Shown here in pieces: positions 18,148 through 28,026 of a stretch of DNA of 64,000 nucleotides. Location of the stretch: positions 61,308 to 125,307 of the forward strand of contig JAQGOC010000363.1 of the NCBI GenBank assembly GCA_028293805.1. The letters run 5' to 3'. Every line of letters begins with the position of its first letter. Positions within the stretch are counted from its first letter, which is position 1. Origin of the DNA: Gammaproteobacteria bacterium. GTDB lineage: Bacteria; Pseudomonadota; Gammaproteobacteria; Steroidobacterales; Steroidobacteraceae. The position numbers were made by a program, and so were the translations under genes. The notes below the pieces were generated by a model. It was given only the letters and a program-made list of their open reading frames with translations, did not search any database and had not been told where the DNA came from.

Positions 18148-20495
18148 CAGCCGATCCCCTGAACGCGCGGCCTGCTAGTGCCGACCATTGGCCGCCCGGC
18201 GGCATTGTGGGTGAACCGCACCCGCACGACAGCGCGCACCTGCACGTCACTGGCCGGGCACTCTACTGCGACGACATTCCGCTACCCGCAAACGCCTTGG
18301 ATGCGGCATTCGGCATGAGCGCGGTGGCTCATGGACGCATCCGATCAATGGACCTATCGCGAGTGCTGGGTGCGCCTGGCGTCGTGGCCACTGCCGTTCC
18401 CGCCGATATTCCGGGCGAAAACAACTACGGCGGAGCCGTGCACGACGACCCGATCTTCGCGCATGACCTGGTGCAATACGCGGGACAGCCGGTGTTCGCG
18501 GTGGCCGCAAGCTCCGAGCTGGCGGCCCGCAAGGCGGCACGTCGCGCGCGCATTACTTACGATACGCTACCCGCGATCCTGGATATCCGTTCGGCGCTGG
18601 CCGCGGAAAGTTATGTCCTGCCAAGCCGGCATCTCGTCCGCGGCACACCTCACCAGATGCTGGCAAGCGCGCCTCATCGCCTCCAGGGCACAGCCACGAT
18701 CGGCGGCCAGGACCATTTCTACCTCGAAGGCCAGATCGCGGTCGCGCTTCCACAGGAAGACGACGCGATGCTGATTCACAGCTCGACACAGCATCCGACC
18801 GAAGTACAACACGTAGTCGCGCACGCACTTGGCGTGCCGCTACACAAGGTCACCGTGCAGTGTCGCCGCATGGGCGGCGGCTTCGGGGGCAAGGAGAGCC
18901 AACCCGCGCTCGTGGCGGCGGCCGCCGCGGTTCTCGCGCGCAAAACGGGCCGGCCCGTCAAACTGCGCCTGGATCGCGATGTCGACATGATCATGACGGG
19001 TAAACGCCACGACTTCCTCGCTGACTACGATGTCGGCTTCGACAGCCAGGGCCGCATCCTCGCTGTGACGATCCTGCTGGCCTCCCGCTGCGGATATTCA
19101 GCGGACCTGTCCGGGCCGGTCAACGATCGCGCAGTTTACCATCTCGACAACGCTTATTTCCTGGAGCACGTCGAGATCGTCTCGCATCGATGCAAGACAC
19201 ATACGGTTTCCAACACCGCATTCCGCGGTTTTGGCGGACCGCAAGGCATGCTGGTGATCGAGCGCGTGATGGACGACATCTCGCGCAGCCTGGGCCGGGA
19301 CCCGCTGGACGTGCGCCGCACGAATTTCTACGGAGTGCGCGACCGTAACGTCACGCATTACGGCCAGACCGTCGAGGACAACATCATCCACGTCCTGGTG
19401 GACGGGCTCGAGTCGGATAGCGCGTATCGCGAGCGACGCCGCGCGGTGGCCGAGTGGAATGCCGCACAGCCCATCGTCAAACGCGGCTTGGCCCTGACTC
19501 CGGTCAAATTCGGCATCTCCTTCACCGCCACTCAATTCAACCAGGCCGGCGCCCTCGTGCACGTCTACACCGACGGCACCGTGCTGCTCAATCATGGCGG
19601 TACGGAAATGGGCCAGGGCCTGCATATCAAGGTGGCCCAGGTCGTCGCCGCGGAGCTCGGCTTGCCGCTGGCGGCGATTCGCATCTCGGCCTCGGACACC
19701 AGCAAAGTGCCGAACACCTCCGCCACGGCCGCCTCCTCGGGTTCCGATCTCAACGGCATGGCGGCCCAGGCCGCCGCACGAATCATCCGGCAGCGTCTGG
19801 TGGAATTCGCGTGCGAGTCGCGCGGCCTGCGTGCCGAAGAGGTTCGCTTTGCGGGCGGCCGGGTTCAACTTGGTACGGAAAGCCGCGCGTTCGTGGATTT
19901 CGTTCGTGACGCCTATACCGCACGTATCTCATTGTCGTCGACCGGTTTCTACCGGACGCCCAAGATCCACTGGGACCGGACGACCTTGCGGGGGCGCCCT
20001 TTCTTCTATTACGCATACGGCGCGGCAGTCGCCGAAGTTGCCGTCGACACGCTGACGGGAGAGACGCAGCTGCTGCGCGTCGACATTTTGCACGATGTCG
20101 GAAACTCCCTGAATCCGGCAATCGACCGAGGCCAGATCGAAGGCGGTTTTCTGCAGGGCGCCGGCTGGCTGACCTCCGAGGAGCTCTGGTGGAATGAGCA
20201 AGCCGAGTTGCAGACTCACGCCCCATCCACCTACAAAATTCCAACCGTGCGTGACTGGCCGGCGCTGGCCAACATCCGGTTTTTCGAGGGTACCGCGAAT
20301 CGCGAGGAGACGATCTATCGCTCCAAAGCCGTCGGCGAGCCACCGCTGATGCTGGCCATCGCGGTCTTCTGTGCGATTCGGGACGCCTGCGCGGCGTGCG
20401 GCCCCCCGCACGCGCTTCCGGAACTCGTCGCACCGGCAACTCCGGAGGCGGTTCTGCGCGCGATCAATGGCATGCGCCACGGACGCGTTTCATGA
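18144..20495 (+). CDS. xdhB: Xanthine dehydrogenase molybdopterin-binding large subunit
   Basis: HVTGRALYCDDIP, RMGGGFGGKESQ, NTAFRGFGGPQGM, GEPPLMLAIAVF; ATGA overlap with xdhA. Confidence 0.95.
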   Translation: MTADPLNARPASADHWPPGGIVGEPHPHDSAHLHVTGRALYCDDIPLPANALDAAFGMSAVAHGRIRSMDLSRVLGAPGVVATAVPADIPGENNYGGAVHDDPIFAHDLVQYAGQPVFAVAASSELAARKAARRARITYDTLPAILDIRSALAAESYVLPSRHLVRGTPHQMLASAPHRLQGTATIGGQDHFYLEGQIAVALPQEDDAMLIHSSTQHPTEVQHVVAHALGVPLHKVTVQCRRMGGGFGGKESQPALVAAAAAVLARKTGRPVKLRLDRDVDMIMTGKRHDFLADYDVGFDSQGRILAVTILLASRCGYSADLSGPVNDRAVYHLDNAYFLEHVEIVSHRCKTHTVSNTAFRGFGGPQGMLVIERVMDDISRSLGRDPLDVRRTNFYGVRDRNVTHYGQTVEDNIIHVLVDGLESDSAYRERRRAVAEWNAAQPIVKRGLALTPVKFGISFTATQFNQAGALVHVYTDGTVLLNHGGTEMGQGLHIKVAQVVAAELGLPLAAIRISASDTSKVPNTSATAASSGSDLNGMAAQAAARIIRQRLVEFACESRGLRAEEVRFAGGRVQLGTESRAFVDFVRDAYTARISLSSTGFYRTPKIHWDRTTLRGRPFFYYAYGAAVAEVAVDTLTGETQLLRVDILHDVGNSLNPAIDRGQIEGGFLQGAGWLTSEELWWNEQAELQTHAPSTYKIPTVRDWPALANIRFFEGTANREETIYRSKAVGEPPLMLAIAVFCAIRDACAACGPPHALPELVAPATPEAVLRAINGMRHGRVS

Positions 20496-21718
20496 GCGCC
20501 CTCCATCCGGAATTCGCATGCGCAACCGCCGGCAAATGGCTCCGCCCGCTGGGCGACAATTGGCCCCAAATTCTCTGCCGCCTTCTGGAAGCCGAACCTG
20601 CGGTGGTTCGCGTCGTCATCGCGGCTGTACGAGGGTCTGCACCGCGTGAGCCCGGCGCATGCATGCTGGTATTCGCGGAAGGCAGCGTCGGAACCATCGG
20701 CGGTGGCCGACTGGAGTGGCAGGCAGCGCAAGCCGCTCAAAGGCTCTTGAGCACCGACAGCAACAGCGGCTCGGTGCGCCTTCAGCGTCTCACTCTGGGG
20801 CCGGATCTAGGCCAGTGCTGCGGCGGGATCGTGCAGGTTTGGCTGGAGCGCTTCACGCGCGCCGACCATACTCTGTTGCGTGCCGCTGTGCAGGCGCGCT
20901 CGGACGGTATCACCCCCTATATCGCAACCGAGCTGGCCGGAACGGCTGTCAGGCGTCGGCTGCTGTTGCCAGGCTCTGTTGAACTGCACGAGGTCGAAGC
21001 ACAGACGCGGGGCTCACATTCGAAAGCAACCGCTGCGGCGGTGCCCCCACGTCTGCGCTTTCTGACTGTCGGGCACGACGCGACCTTGCTCGAGCGTCTC
21101 GAGCTCGAGACGGCGCAATTGTGGCTGTTTGGAGCAGGTCACGTCGGCCAGGCATTGGTCCGGGTGCTGGCGGATCTGCCGTTCGACATCACCTGGATCG
21201 ATGAGCGGGCGGATTTATTGCCCGGAGATTTGCCGTCCAATGTACGGGCGGTGCACGTAAACCCGCCGCTCGAAAAAATAATGTTGGCTCCGCCTGGAGC
21301 ACGCTATCTGGTGATGACCCACGACCACGCACTGGATTACGCACTGTGCCACGCGGTCCTCGAGCGCAATGACTTCGCTTGGCTCGGCCTGATCGGGTCG
21401 AAGAGCAAAGGTGCACGCTTCCGCTCGCGGCTTGCCCGTGACCGTGTTTCCGCCGCATCGATCGCGCGACTGGTCTGTCCCATTGGTGTCGAAGGCGTCA
21501 ACAGCAAAGCGCCGGCGGCCATCGCGGTCGGTGTGGCCGCGCAGCTCCTCCAAGGGCTCGGCTCGGCGCAGAGTGTCGCGGACGAGAGCGATTCCAACAC
21601 CACTGCGGAGGCGGTCCCAGGCGCGGCCACCGCTATGGCGGCCACGACAGGGGTCGCAGGCCACTGTCCTTCCCGCGAGTGTCTAACCTGTTCGCCGCCG
21701 CCGGGACGTCGGACATGA
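20492..21718 (+). CDS. xdhC: Xanthine dehydrogenase accessory protein XdhC
   Basis: VRGSAPREPGACMLV, GTIGGGRLEW, QLWLFGAGHVGQALV, FAWLGLIGSKSKGARF; ATGA overlap with xdhB. Confidence 0.93.
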   Translation: MSALHPEFACATAGKWLRPLGDNWPQILCRLLEAEPAVVRVVIAAVRGSAPREPGACMLVFAEGSVGTIGGGRLEWQAAQAAQRLLSTDSNSGSVRLQRLTLGPDLGQCCGGIVQVWLERFTRADHTLLRAAVQARSDGITPYIATELAGTAVRRRLLLPGSVELHEVEAQTRGSHSKATAAAVPPRLRFLTVGHDATLLERLELETAQLWLFGAGHVGQALVRVLADLPFDITWIDERADLLPGDLPSNVRAVHVNPPLEKIMLAPPGARYLVMTHDHALDYALCHAVLERNDFAWLGLIGSKSKGARFRSRLARDRVSAASIARLVCPIGVEGVNSKAPAAIAVGVAAQLLQGLGSAQSVADESDSNTTAEAVPGAATAMAATTGVAGHCPSRECLTCSPPPGRRT

Positions 21719-23298
21719 TCGAGTCCGTGTCGGGTACGGGACCCAGGCTGGTCCTGCGCGGAATCGTCAAGCGATACCCGACCATCGTGGCAAACGATGG
21801 AATCGACCTGACGGTGGGCGTCGGCGAGATTCACGCCGTGCTGGGCGAGAACGGCGCCGGCAAGAGCACGTTGATGAAAATCGTTTACGGCCTGACCAGA
21901 CCGGACGAGGGCTCGATCGAGTGGGAGGGCAGGCCCGTGGCGATCTCGAGCCCGGCCGCAGCGCGGCAGCTCGGAATCGGCATGGTGTTCCAGCATTTTT
22001 CGCTGTTCGAGACGCTGACCGTCACTGAAAACATCTCGCTTGCATTGGACGCTGAAATCGAGCCCGCGGCACTCGCCTCGTGCATCCGTGACGTGTCGCG
22101 GCGCTACGGCCTGCCGGTCGAGCCGCACCGACTGGTGCATGGAATGTCTGTCGGTGAGCGTCAAAGAGTCGAGATCGTGCGTTGCCTGCTGCAGTCGCCG
22201 CGGCTGCTCATCATGGACGAGCCCACGTCGGTCCTGACGCCGCAGTCTGTGCTGAAGCTTTTCGAGACGTTGCGTCGGCTTGCCGGCGAAGGTGTCAGTA
22301 TTCTCTATATCAGCCACAAGCTCGACGAGATCCGCGCACTGTGTGATGTCGCGACCGTGCTGCGCGGCGGAAAAGTCAGCGGGACCGTGCAGCCACGCAG
22401 CGAAACCAAGGACAGCCTCGCGCGCCTGATGGTGGGAAGCGAGATCGAGCCGTGTCAACTGCGTCCGCGGCAGCCCGGACCGGTACGGCTCGAGCTGACC
22501 GGCCTGTCGATGGCTTCCGAGGATCCCTTCGGCACGAGTTTGCAGGCCATCGACCTTCGGGTGCGGGAAGGCGAGATCGTCGGCATCGCCGGCGTATCCG
22601 GCAACGGGCAGGCGGAGTTGCTGGCGGCCCTGTCCGGTGAGCTGCAGGTAGCCGATCGGGGCCAAATCCGCATTTGCGGTCAGGCCGCAGGCAATCTGGG
22701 CCCGGCGCAGCGCCGGGAGCTGGGTCTCACCTTCGTCCCGGAGGAGCGTCTTGGGCGCGGGGCCGTGCCCGCAATGAGTCTGGCGCACAACGCGGTTCTG
22801 ACCGGCGCGCATTTCGGAATGGTGCGGGGCGGGCTGGTGCGGAACGGCGCGGCACGCGAGTTTGCCCGCGCAACGATCGCGGAGTTTCAGGTCAGGGGCG
22901 GCGATGAGCGCTCCGCGGCCGAGAATCTGTCGGGCGGCAATCTGCAGAAGTTCATCGTCGGCCGGGAAACGAAACTTGCACCGAAAGTGATGCTCGTCGC
23001 GCAGCCGACGTGGGGCGTCGATGTCGGCGCGGCACAGATGATCCGCCAGGCGCTGCTCGATTTACGCGATCGCGGCGTCGCTCTGCTGGTCGTGTCCGAG
23101 GAGCTGGACGAGCTCTTCATGATTTGCGACCGGATCGCGGTGCTGGCGCGGGGCCGGCTGTCGCCCCCCGTGAGCACCGCCGAACTGACGCTCGAGAGTG
23201 TGGGCGCTCTGATGTCCGGTGGTGCGAACGACGCGCCCGCTGATGATGCCTCGCCCGGCCCGGGCGGGCGCGAGGCCAAGGCGCGGCTCGATGTCTGA
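21715..23298 (+). CDS. ABC transporter ATP-binding protein, double ABC (nucleoside/BMP-type importer)
   Basis: Walker A GENGAGKSTLMKI; second ABC half with LSGGNLQKFIVGRE; ATG at 21715 gives ATGA overlap with xdhC (GTG 21679 alternative). Confidence 0.92.
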   Translation: MIESVSGTGPRLVLRGIVKRYPTIVANDGIDLTVGVGEIHAVLGENGAGKSTLMKIVYGLTRPDEGSIEWEGRPVAISSPAAARQLGIGMVFQHFSLFETLTVTENISLALDAEIEPAALASCIRDVSRRYGLPVEPHRLVHGMSVGERQRVEIVRCLLQSPRLLIMDEPTSVLTPQSVLKLFETLRRLAGEGVSILYISHKLDEIRALCDVATVLRGGKVSGTVQPRSETKDSLARLMVGSEIEPCQLRPRQPGPVRLELTGLSMASEDPFGTSLQAIDLRVREGEIVGIAGVSGNGQAELLAALSGELQVADRGQIRICGQAAGNLGPAQRRELGLTFVPEERLGRGAVPAMSLAHNAVLTGAHFGMVRGGLVRNGAAREFARATIAEFQVRGGDERSAAENLSGGNLQKFIVGRETKLAPKVMLVAQPTWGVDVGAAQMIRQALLDLRDRGVALLVVSEELDELFMICDRIAVLARGRLSPPVSTAELTLESVGALMSGGANDAPADDASPGPGGREAKARLDV

Positions 23299-24415
23299 GT
23301 GGCCACTGCGTCTGGAGAAGCGCCCGCGTCCGTCCGCGCTCATGCGCATTGCCGCCCCGTCGATCGCGGTCGCGGCGATGTTGGTGACCGGCTTCATCGC
23401 CTTTGCCCTGCTGGGCAAGAATCCCCTCTCCGCCCTGTATATCTACTTTGTCGCACCGGTCGACTCCCTCTACGGCATCGGCGAACTGCTGCTCAAGGCA
23501 ACACCATTGCTGCTGTGTGCCCTCGGCCTGGCCCTGGGTTTCACGGCCAACGTCTGGAATATCGGCGCCGAAGGCCAATTTACGCTCGGCGCGATCACCG
23601 GCGGCGGGGTGGCCTTGTTCTGGGGTCCGGCCCTCGGACCGTTCGCACTCCCGGCAGCATTGCTCGCCGGCGCCCTGGGCGGCATGGCGTGGGCCGCGAT
23701 TCCAGCCCTGCTGCGCACCCGGTTCCATACCAGCGAGATCCTGGTCAGTCTCATGCTGGTCTACATCTCTCAACTGCTCCTTGCCTGGCTCGTGCGCAGC
23801 CCCTGGCGCGATCCGCTGGGCTTCAACTTTCCGCAATCGAAGGTCTTCGACGACAACCTGTCGCTGCCCGTTCTGTTCGCAGGCGCACGCGCCAACATCG
23901 CCTTCCCCATCGCCCTGTGCCTCGCCGCGCTGTCCTGGTTTTTTTCGGCGCGGACCTTCGCCGGCTATCGGATGCGGGTGGCGGGATTGGCTCCAGCCGC
24001 GGCGGCGTACGCCGGCTTTGGCGAGAAGCGCAACATCTGGCTGGCGCTCACGTTGAGCGGCGCCATGGCCGGACTGGCCGGGATCTGCGAAGTCACCGGT
24101 CCCATCGGGCGGCTGCAGCCGAGCATCTCGCCGGGTTACGGATTTGCGGCCATCATCGTCGCGTTCGTCGGGCGCCTGCACCCGGCCGGCATCGTCCTGT
24201 CCTCCCTGCTCATGTCGCTCCTGTATCTGGGGGGCGAGTCGGTGCAGCTCGAGCTGCAACTGCCTGCCGCCGTCACCGGGCTGTTCCAGGGAACCCTGTT
24301 GTTCTATCTGCTCGCGGCGGATCTCTTCGTAGGCTACCGATTGCGCAGGAGACATCGGGATTCCCTAGCGGAAGCCGACCCGTCCGGCACCGAAACAGTG
24401 CGGCCCCCGGCATGA
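23291..24415 (+). CDS. ABC transporter permease (nucleoside/BMP type)
   Basis: GLALGFTANVWNIGAEGQFTLGAI; multiple TM segments. Confidence 0.92.
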   Translation: MSEWPLRLEKRPRPSALMRIAAPSIAVAAMLVTGFIAFALLGKNPLSALYIYFVAPVDSLYGIGELLLKATPLLLCALGLALGFTANVWNIGAEGQFTLGAITGGGVALFWGPALGPFALPAALLAGALGGMAWAAIPALLRTRFHTSEILVSLMLVYISQLLLAWLVRSPWRDPLGFNFPQSKVFDDNLSLPVLFAGARANIAFPIALCLAALSWFFSARTFAGYRMRVAGLAPAAAAYAGFGEKRNIWLALTLSGAMAGLAGICEVTGPIGRLQPSISPGYGFAAIIVAFVGRLHPAGIVLSSLLMSLLYLGGESVQLELQLPAAVTGLFQGTLLFYLLAADLFVGYRLRRRHRDSLAEADPSGTETVRPPA

Positions 24416-25356
24416 CCACGGCAAGCGCATACATGAGCGTGGAACAGATGATCCCGATTCTCGTCAGCACGCTGGTGGCAGCTACGCCGCTGATCTATGC
24501 GGCGCTCGGCGAGCTCGTCGTGGAGCGCTCCGGTGTGCTCAACCTCGGCGTCGAAGGAATGATGCTCATTGGCGCGCTCGCTGCATTCGCAGTCGGCGTC
24601 AGTAGCGGCACCCTGTTGCTCGGTTATCTCGCAGCCATGGCCGCCGCAGCGCTCCTGTCGCTGGTCTTCGCCTTTCTCACGCTGACCCTGCAGGCGAACC
24701 AGGTCGCCACCGGACTGGCGCTGACCCTGTTCGGCATCGGACTGAGCGCGTTCGTGGGACGCCACTTTGCCGGTCTGCCGATCCACGCCATGAGGCCTCT
24801 CGTCATCCCCTGGCTGAGCGAGCTGCCGGGAGTGGGCGCACTCTTCCGACTGGACCTGCTCGTCTATGGCTCCATCGTTCTATACCTGGCGGTGGACTGG
24901 TTTCTGCGGCGCACGCGTGCCGGCCTGCTGCTGCGGGCGGTCGGCGAATCGCCCACCGTGGCCCATTCGCTGGGCCACCCTGTGATCCGGATCCGCTACC
25001 TGGCGGTGATGTTTGGCGGCGCGACGAGCGGCATCGCGGGAGCCTATCTGTCGACAGCCCTGACACCCATGTGGGTCGAGGGCATGAGCGCGGGCCGAGG
25101 TTGGATTGCGCTGGCGCTCGTAGTGTTTGCAACCTGGAAGCCGCTCCGCGTGCTGCTCGGGGCGTACCTTTTCGGCGCGGTCACGGTGCTGCAGCTGTAT
25201 GCCCAGGGCTTCGGCTTGAACGTCCCCAGCGAAATGCTTTCCATGCTGCCCTACGCGGCGACGATCGTCGTGCTGGTCATCATCTGCCGCGATCCGACGA
25301 CCATCCGGCTGAACCAGCCGGCTTCCCTGGGAAAAAGCTTTCACCCCGATGCCTGA
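24412..25356 (+). CDS. ABC transporter permease (nucleoside/BMP type, second)
   Basis: GELVVERSGVLNLGVEGMMLIGALAAF; ATGA overlap with preceding permease. Confidence 0.92.
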   Translation: MTTASAYMSVEQMIPILVSTLVAATPLIYAALGELVVERSGVLNLGVEGMMLIGALAAFAVGVSSGTLLLGYLAAMAAAALLSLVFAFLTLTLQANQVATGLALTLFGIGLSAFVGRHFAGLPIHAMRPLVIPWLSELPGVGALFRLDLLVYGSIVLYLAVDWFLRRTRAGLLLRAVGESPTVAHSLGHPVIRIRYLAVMFGGATSGIAGAYLSTALTPMWVEGMSAGRGWIALALVVFATWKPLRVLLGAYLFGAVTVLQLYAQGFGLNVPSEMLSMLPYAATIVVLVIICRDPTTIRLNQPASLGKSFHPDA

Positions 25357-25369
25357 TGAGCACTCTTAA

Positions 25370-26584
25370 GTGACGGCCTACCTCCTCGACTGGTTGAGCC
25401 TGTTGGGCCGCTGGCTGCACCTGACCGCAGGCATAGCCTGGATCGGCTCTTCGTTCTATTTCATCTGGCTGGACAATCACCTCGTGCCGCCGAGTGACCG
25501 CGAGCTTGCGCGTAAGGGAGTCGCCGGGGAGTTATGGGCGGTGCACGGGGGCGGCTTCTACAACTCGCTCAAATACCGCCTCGCGCCGGAGACTCTGCCG
25601 CCGCAACTGCACTGGTTCTACTGGGAGGCGTACGCGACGTTCCTGTCGGGCTTCTTTCTCCTGAGTCTCCTCTACTACGGACAGGCCGAGGTGTATTTGA
25701 TCGATCCGTCCGTGGCGGCGCTCTCGAAGCCGGTCGCCATCGCCGCGGGCCTGGCGTTCCTGGCCGGTGGCTGGCTGATCTACGACGCTCTTTGCAAGTC
25801 CCGGCTCGGGCGCAACGGCCCGGCCCTCGGCGGGGTACTGGCGGTACTGCTCGTGGCGGCCGCGTGGGGTCTGTGCAATCTGTTCAGCGGACGCGGCGCG
25901 TATCTGGAATTCGGCTCGATGCTGGGCACGATAATGGTCGCGAATGTCTTCTTCGTCATTATTCCCGGCCAACGCGAGCTCGTGCGCGCCAAGCGGGAGG
26001 GGCGCGAACCCGATCCCCGCCACGCAATCGCCGGCAAGCTGCGTTCGACGCACAACACCTACTTTACGCTTCCGGTGTTGTTCGTGATGATCAGCAACCA
26101 TTACGCCATGACCTTCGGCGCCCGCGAGAACTGGCTGGTGCTGATTGCCGTCAGCGCGGCCGGAGTCAGCATCCGACAGTACTTTGTCGCGCGCCATAAA
26201 GCACACGAACGCAACGGCCACACCTCGTCGTTTCCCGCGGTGCTGGGTGTGTTGATCCTGGCCTGCGTTGCCTTTGCGCTGACGCCGGTACGCGCGCCCG
26301 GAACATCCGCCGCGGCAGGCTCGCACGCAGCGGGTTTTACACGCATCCAGGCAATCGTCGCGCAGCGTTGCCAGAGCTGTCATGCGGCCGCTCCCACTCA
26401 GCCCGGCTTCGCAGCTCCCCCCAATGGCGTGTTGCTCGATTCGCCCGAGCATATCCTGGCTCACACTACGCAGATGCGCCAACAGCTGGCGGCCCGCACC
26501 ATGCCGGTGGGCAATCTCACCGGTCTCACCGACAACGAGCGAACCGAACTGCTCACCTGGCTGGAAAATGGCGCGCCACACTGA
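25370..26584 (+). CDS. puuD: PuuD-type membrane urate hydroxylase with C-terminal cytochrome c domain
   Basis: GRWLHLTAGIAWIGSSFYFIWLDNHL, GGGFYNSLKYRLAPETLPPQLHWFYWEAYATFLSGF; C-terminal heme motif CQSCH; GTG start. Confidence 0.92.
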   Translation: MTAYLLDWLSLLGRWLHLTAGIAWIGSSFYFIWLDNHLVPPSDRELARKGVAGELWAVHGGGFYNSLKYRLAPETLPPQLHWFYWEAYATFLSGFFLLSLLYYGQAEVYLIDPSVAALSKPVAIAAGLAFLAGGWLIYDALCKSRLGRNGPALGGVLAVLLVAAAWGLCNLFSGRGAYLEFGSMLGTIMVANVFFVIIPGQRELVRAKREGREPDPRHAIAGKLRSTHNTYFTLPVLFVMISNHYAMTFGARENWLVLIAVSAAGVSIRQYFVARHKAHERNGHTSSFPAVLGVLILACVAFALTPVRAPGTSAAAGSHAAGFTRIQAIVAQRCQSCHAAAPTQPGFAAPPNGVLLDSPEHILAHTTQMRQQLAARTMPVGNLTGLTDNERTELLTWLENGAPH

Positions 26585-27926
26585 CGGCACCGAAAAGCGC
26601 TGCGCACATCGCGGCGCGCTGCTGCACTTCCTTGCAGACCCGGGCTCCCACTCGGACCCGGCCAGTTTCGAATTCTTCGCCGACGGCCTGTTGGTGGTCG
26701 ATGAGGGGCGAGTCGCGGCGGTGGGACCGGCGGGGGAGTTGCTGGCCAGCCTGCCGGCCGATCTGCCGATCATCGAGCACGGCGGCGACATCCTCATGCC
26801 CGGTTTCATCGACACGCACATCCACTACCCGCAGACCGACGTGATCGGTTCCGGGGGACGGCAACTGCTCGACTGGCTCGAAGACCATACATTTCCCGCC
26901 GAGCGCCGCTTCTCGGATCCGGTGCACGCGCGGTCCGTCGCCGAATTCTTTCTCGACGAGCTGCTGCGCAACGGCACGACTACGGCGATGGTTTTCTGCA
27001 CGGTTCATCGGACTTCCGCGGAAGCCTTCTTCGATGCTGCGCTACGACGCCGCATGCGGATGATTGCGGGCAAGGTCCTGATGGACCGCAACTGTCCGCC
27101 CGATCTGCGCGATTCACCGGCCGCCGGCGCGCAGGACACCCGCGAGCTGCTCGAAAAATGGCACGGCCGGGAACGACTGCAATACGCGATCACCCCGCGG
27201 TTCGCCGCCACCTCATCCCCGGAGCAACTCGAGAGCGCCGGGCGCCTCGCGCGCGAGTTTCCGGATGTGCTCATCCAGACCCATGCCGCGGAGAACCTGG
27301 AAGAAGTGGCCTGGGTCCGGACGTTGTACCCCGACGCGCGCAGCTATATGGATGTTTATGACCGCTACGGCTTGGTGCGGGAGCGTGCCCTCTTCGCGCA
27401 TTGCATTCACATCGATCGGCTCGATCGCGAGCGCATGGCCAAGTCCGGGGCGGCGGCGGCGTTTTGTCCGGCTTCCAACCTATATCTGGGTAGCGGCCTG
27501 TTCGACATAGCCGCGGCGGATTGCGCCGGAATGCGGTTTTCGATCGCGACCGATGTCGGCGGCGGCAACAGCTTCAGCATGCTGCGAACCCTCGGGGACG
27601 CTTACAAAGTCGCGCACCTCGCGGGGCAGCATCTGCCGGCCCTGCGTGCCTTCTATCTGGCCACGCTGGGGGCCGCCCGGATCCTGGGCCTGCAGCACCG
27701 TGTAGGTCGCTTCAGCGCCGGCTCGGAAGCGGATTTCATTGTTCTCGATCTGAAGGCCACACCGCTGATTGCCCGGCGGACCGCTCAGGCGCGCTCACTG
27801 GAAGAACGCCTGTTGGCACTGCTGACGCTCGGGGACGATCGGGTCATCGCACGCACCTACATTCTCGGTCGTCAGGTGCACGGCGCGCCGGCCACGGCAC
27901 GCACAAACCGAAACAACTCCGGCTGA
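26568..27926 (+). CDS. guaD: Guanine deaminase
   Basis: MPGFIDTHIHYPQTDVIGSGGRQLLDWLEDHTFPAE, QTHAAENLEEVAWV, LFAHCIHID, FSIATDVGGGNSFSML. Confidence 0.95.
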   Translation: MARHTDGTEKRCAHRGALLHFLADPGSHSDPASFEFFADGLLVVDEGRVAAVGPAGELLASLPADLPIIEHGGDILMPGFIDTHIHYPQTDVIGSGGRQLLDWLEDHTFPAERRFSDPVHARSVAEFFLDELLRNGTTTAMVFCTVHRTSAEAFFDAALRRRMRMIAGKVLMDRNCPPDLRDSPAAGAQDTRELLEKWHGRERLQYAITPRFAATSSPEQLESAGRLAREFPDVLIQTHAAENLEEVAWVRTLYPDARSYMDVYDRYGLVRERALFAHCIHIDRLDRERMAKSGAAAAFCPASNLYLGSGLFDIAAADCAGMRFSIATDVGGGNSFSMLRTLGDAYKVAHLAGQHLPALRAFYLATLGAARILGLQHRVGRFSAGSEADFIVLDLKATPLIARRTAQARSLEERLLALLTLGDDRVIARTYILGRQVHGAPATARTNRNNSG

Positions 27927-27931
27927 ACATC

Positions 27932-27940
27932 GTGCACAAT
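27932..27940. promoter_or_regulatory. GTGCACAAT element shared with the 16.2 kb operator region
   Basis: Same 9-mer as 16181-16189, in the guaD/GntR intergenic gap. Confidence 0.35.
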
Positions 27941-28026
27941 CCGTCTATATTTCGCATACGCTTCGGGCGTCTACCGCTCGTCTTTACCGCCGCTGCCGCC
28001 AGCGGTCCCGTCCCGGTACCCGACCC

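Noticed and set aside
21337-22812. 491-aa minus-strand ORF antisense to xdhC/ABC ATPase
   Set aside because: Long only because of codon bias; opposite strand carries Walker and signature motifs
23117-24355. 412-aa minus-strand Gln/Arg-rich ORF
   Set aside because: Antisense shadow of the ABC permease gene
25532-26821. 429-aa minus-strand ORF antisense to puuD/guaD
   Set aside because: Shadow ORF, no domain character
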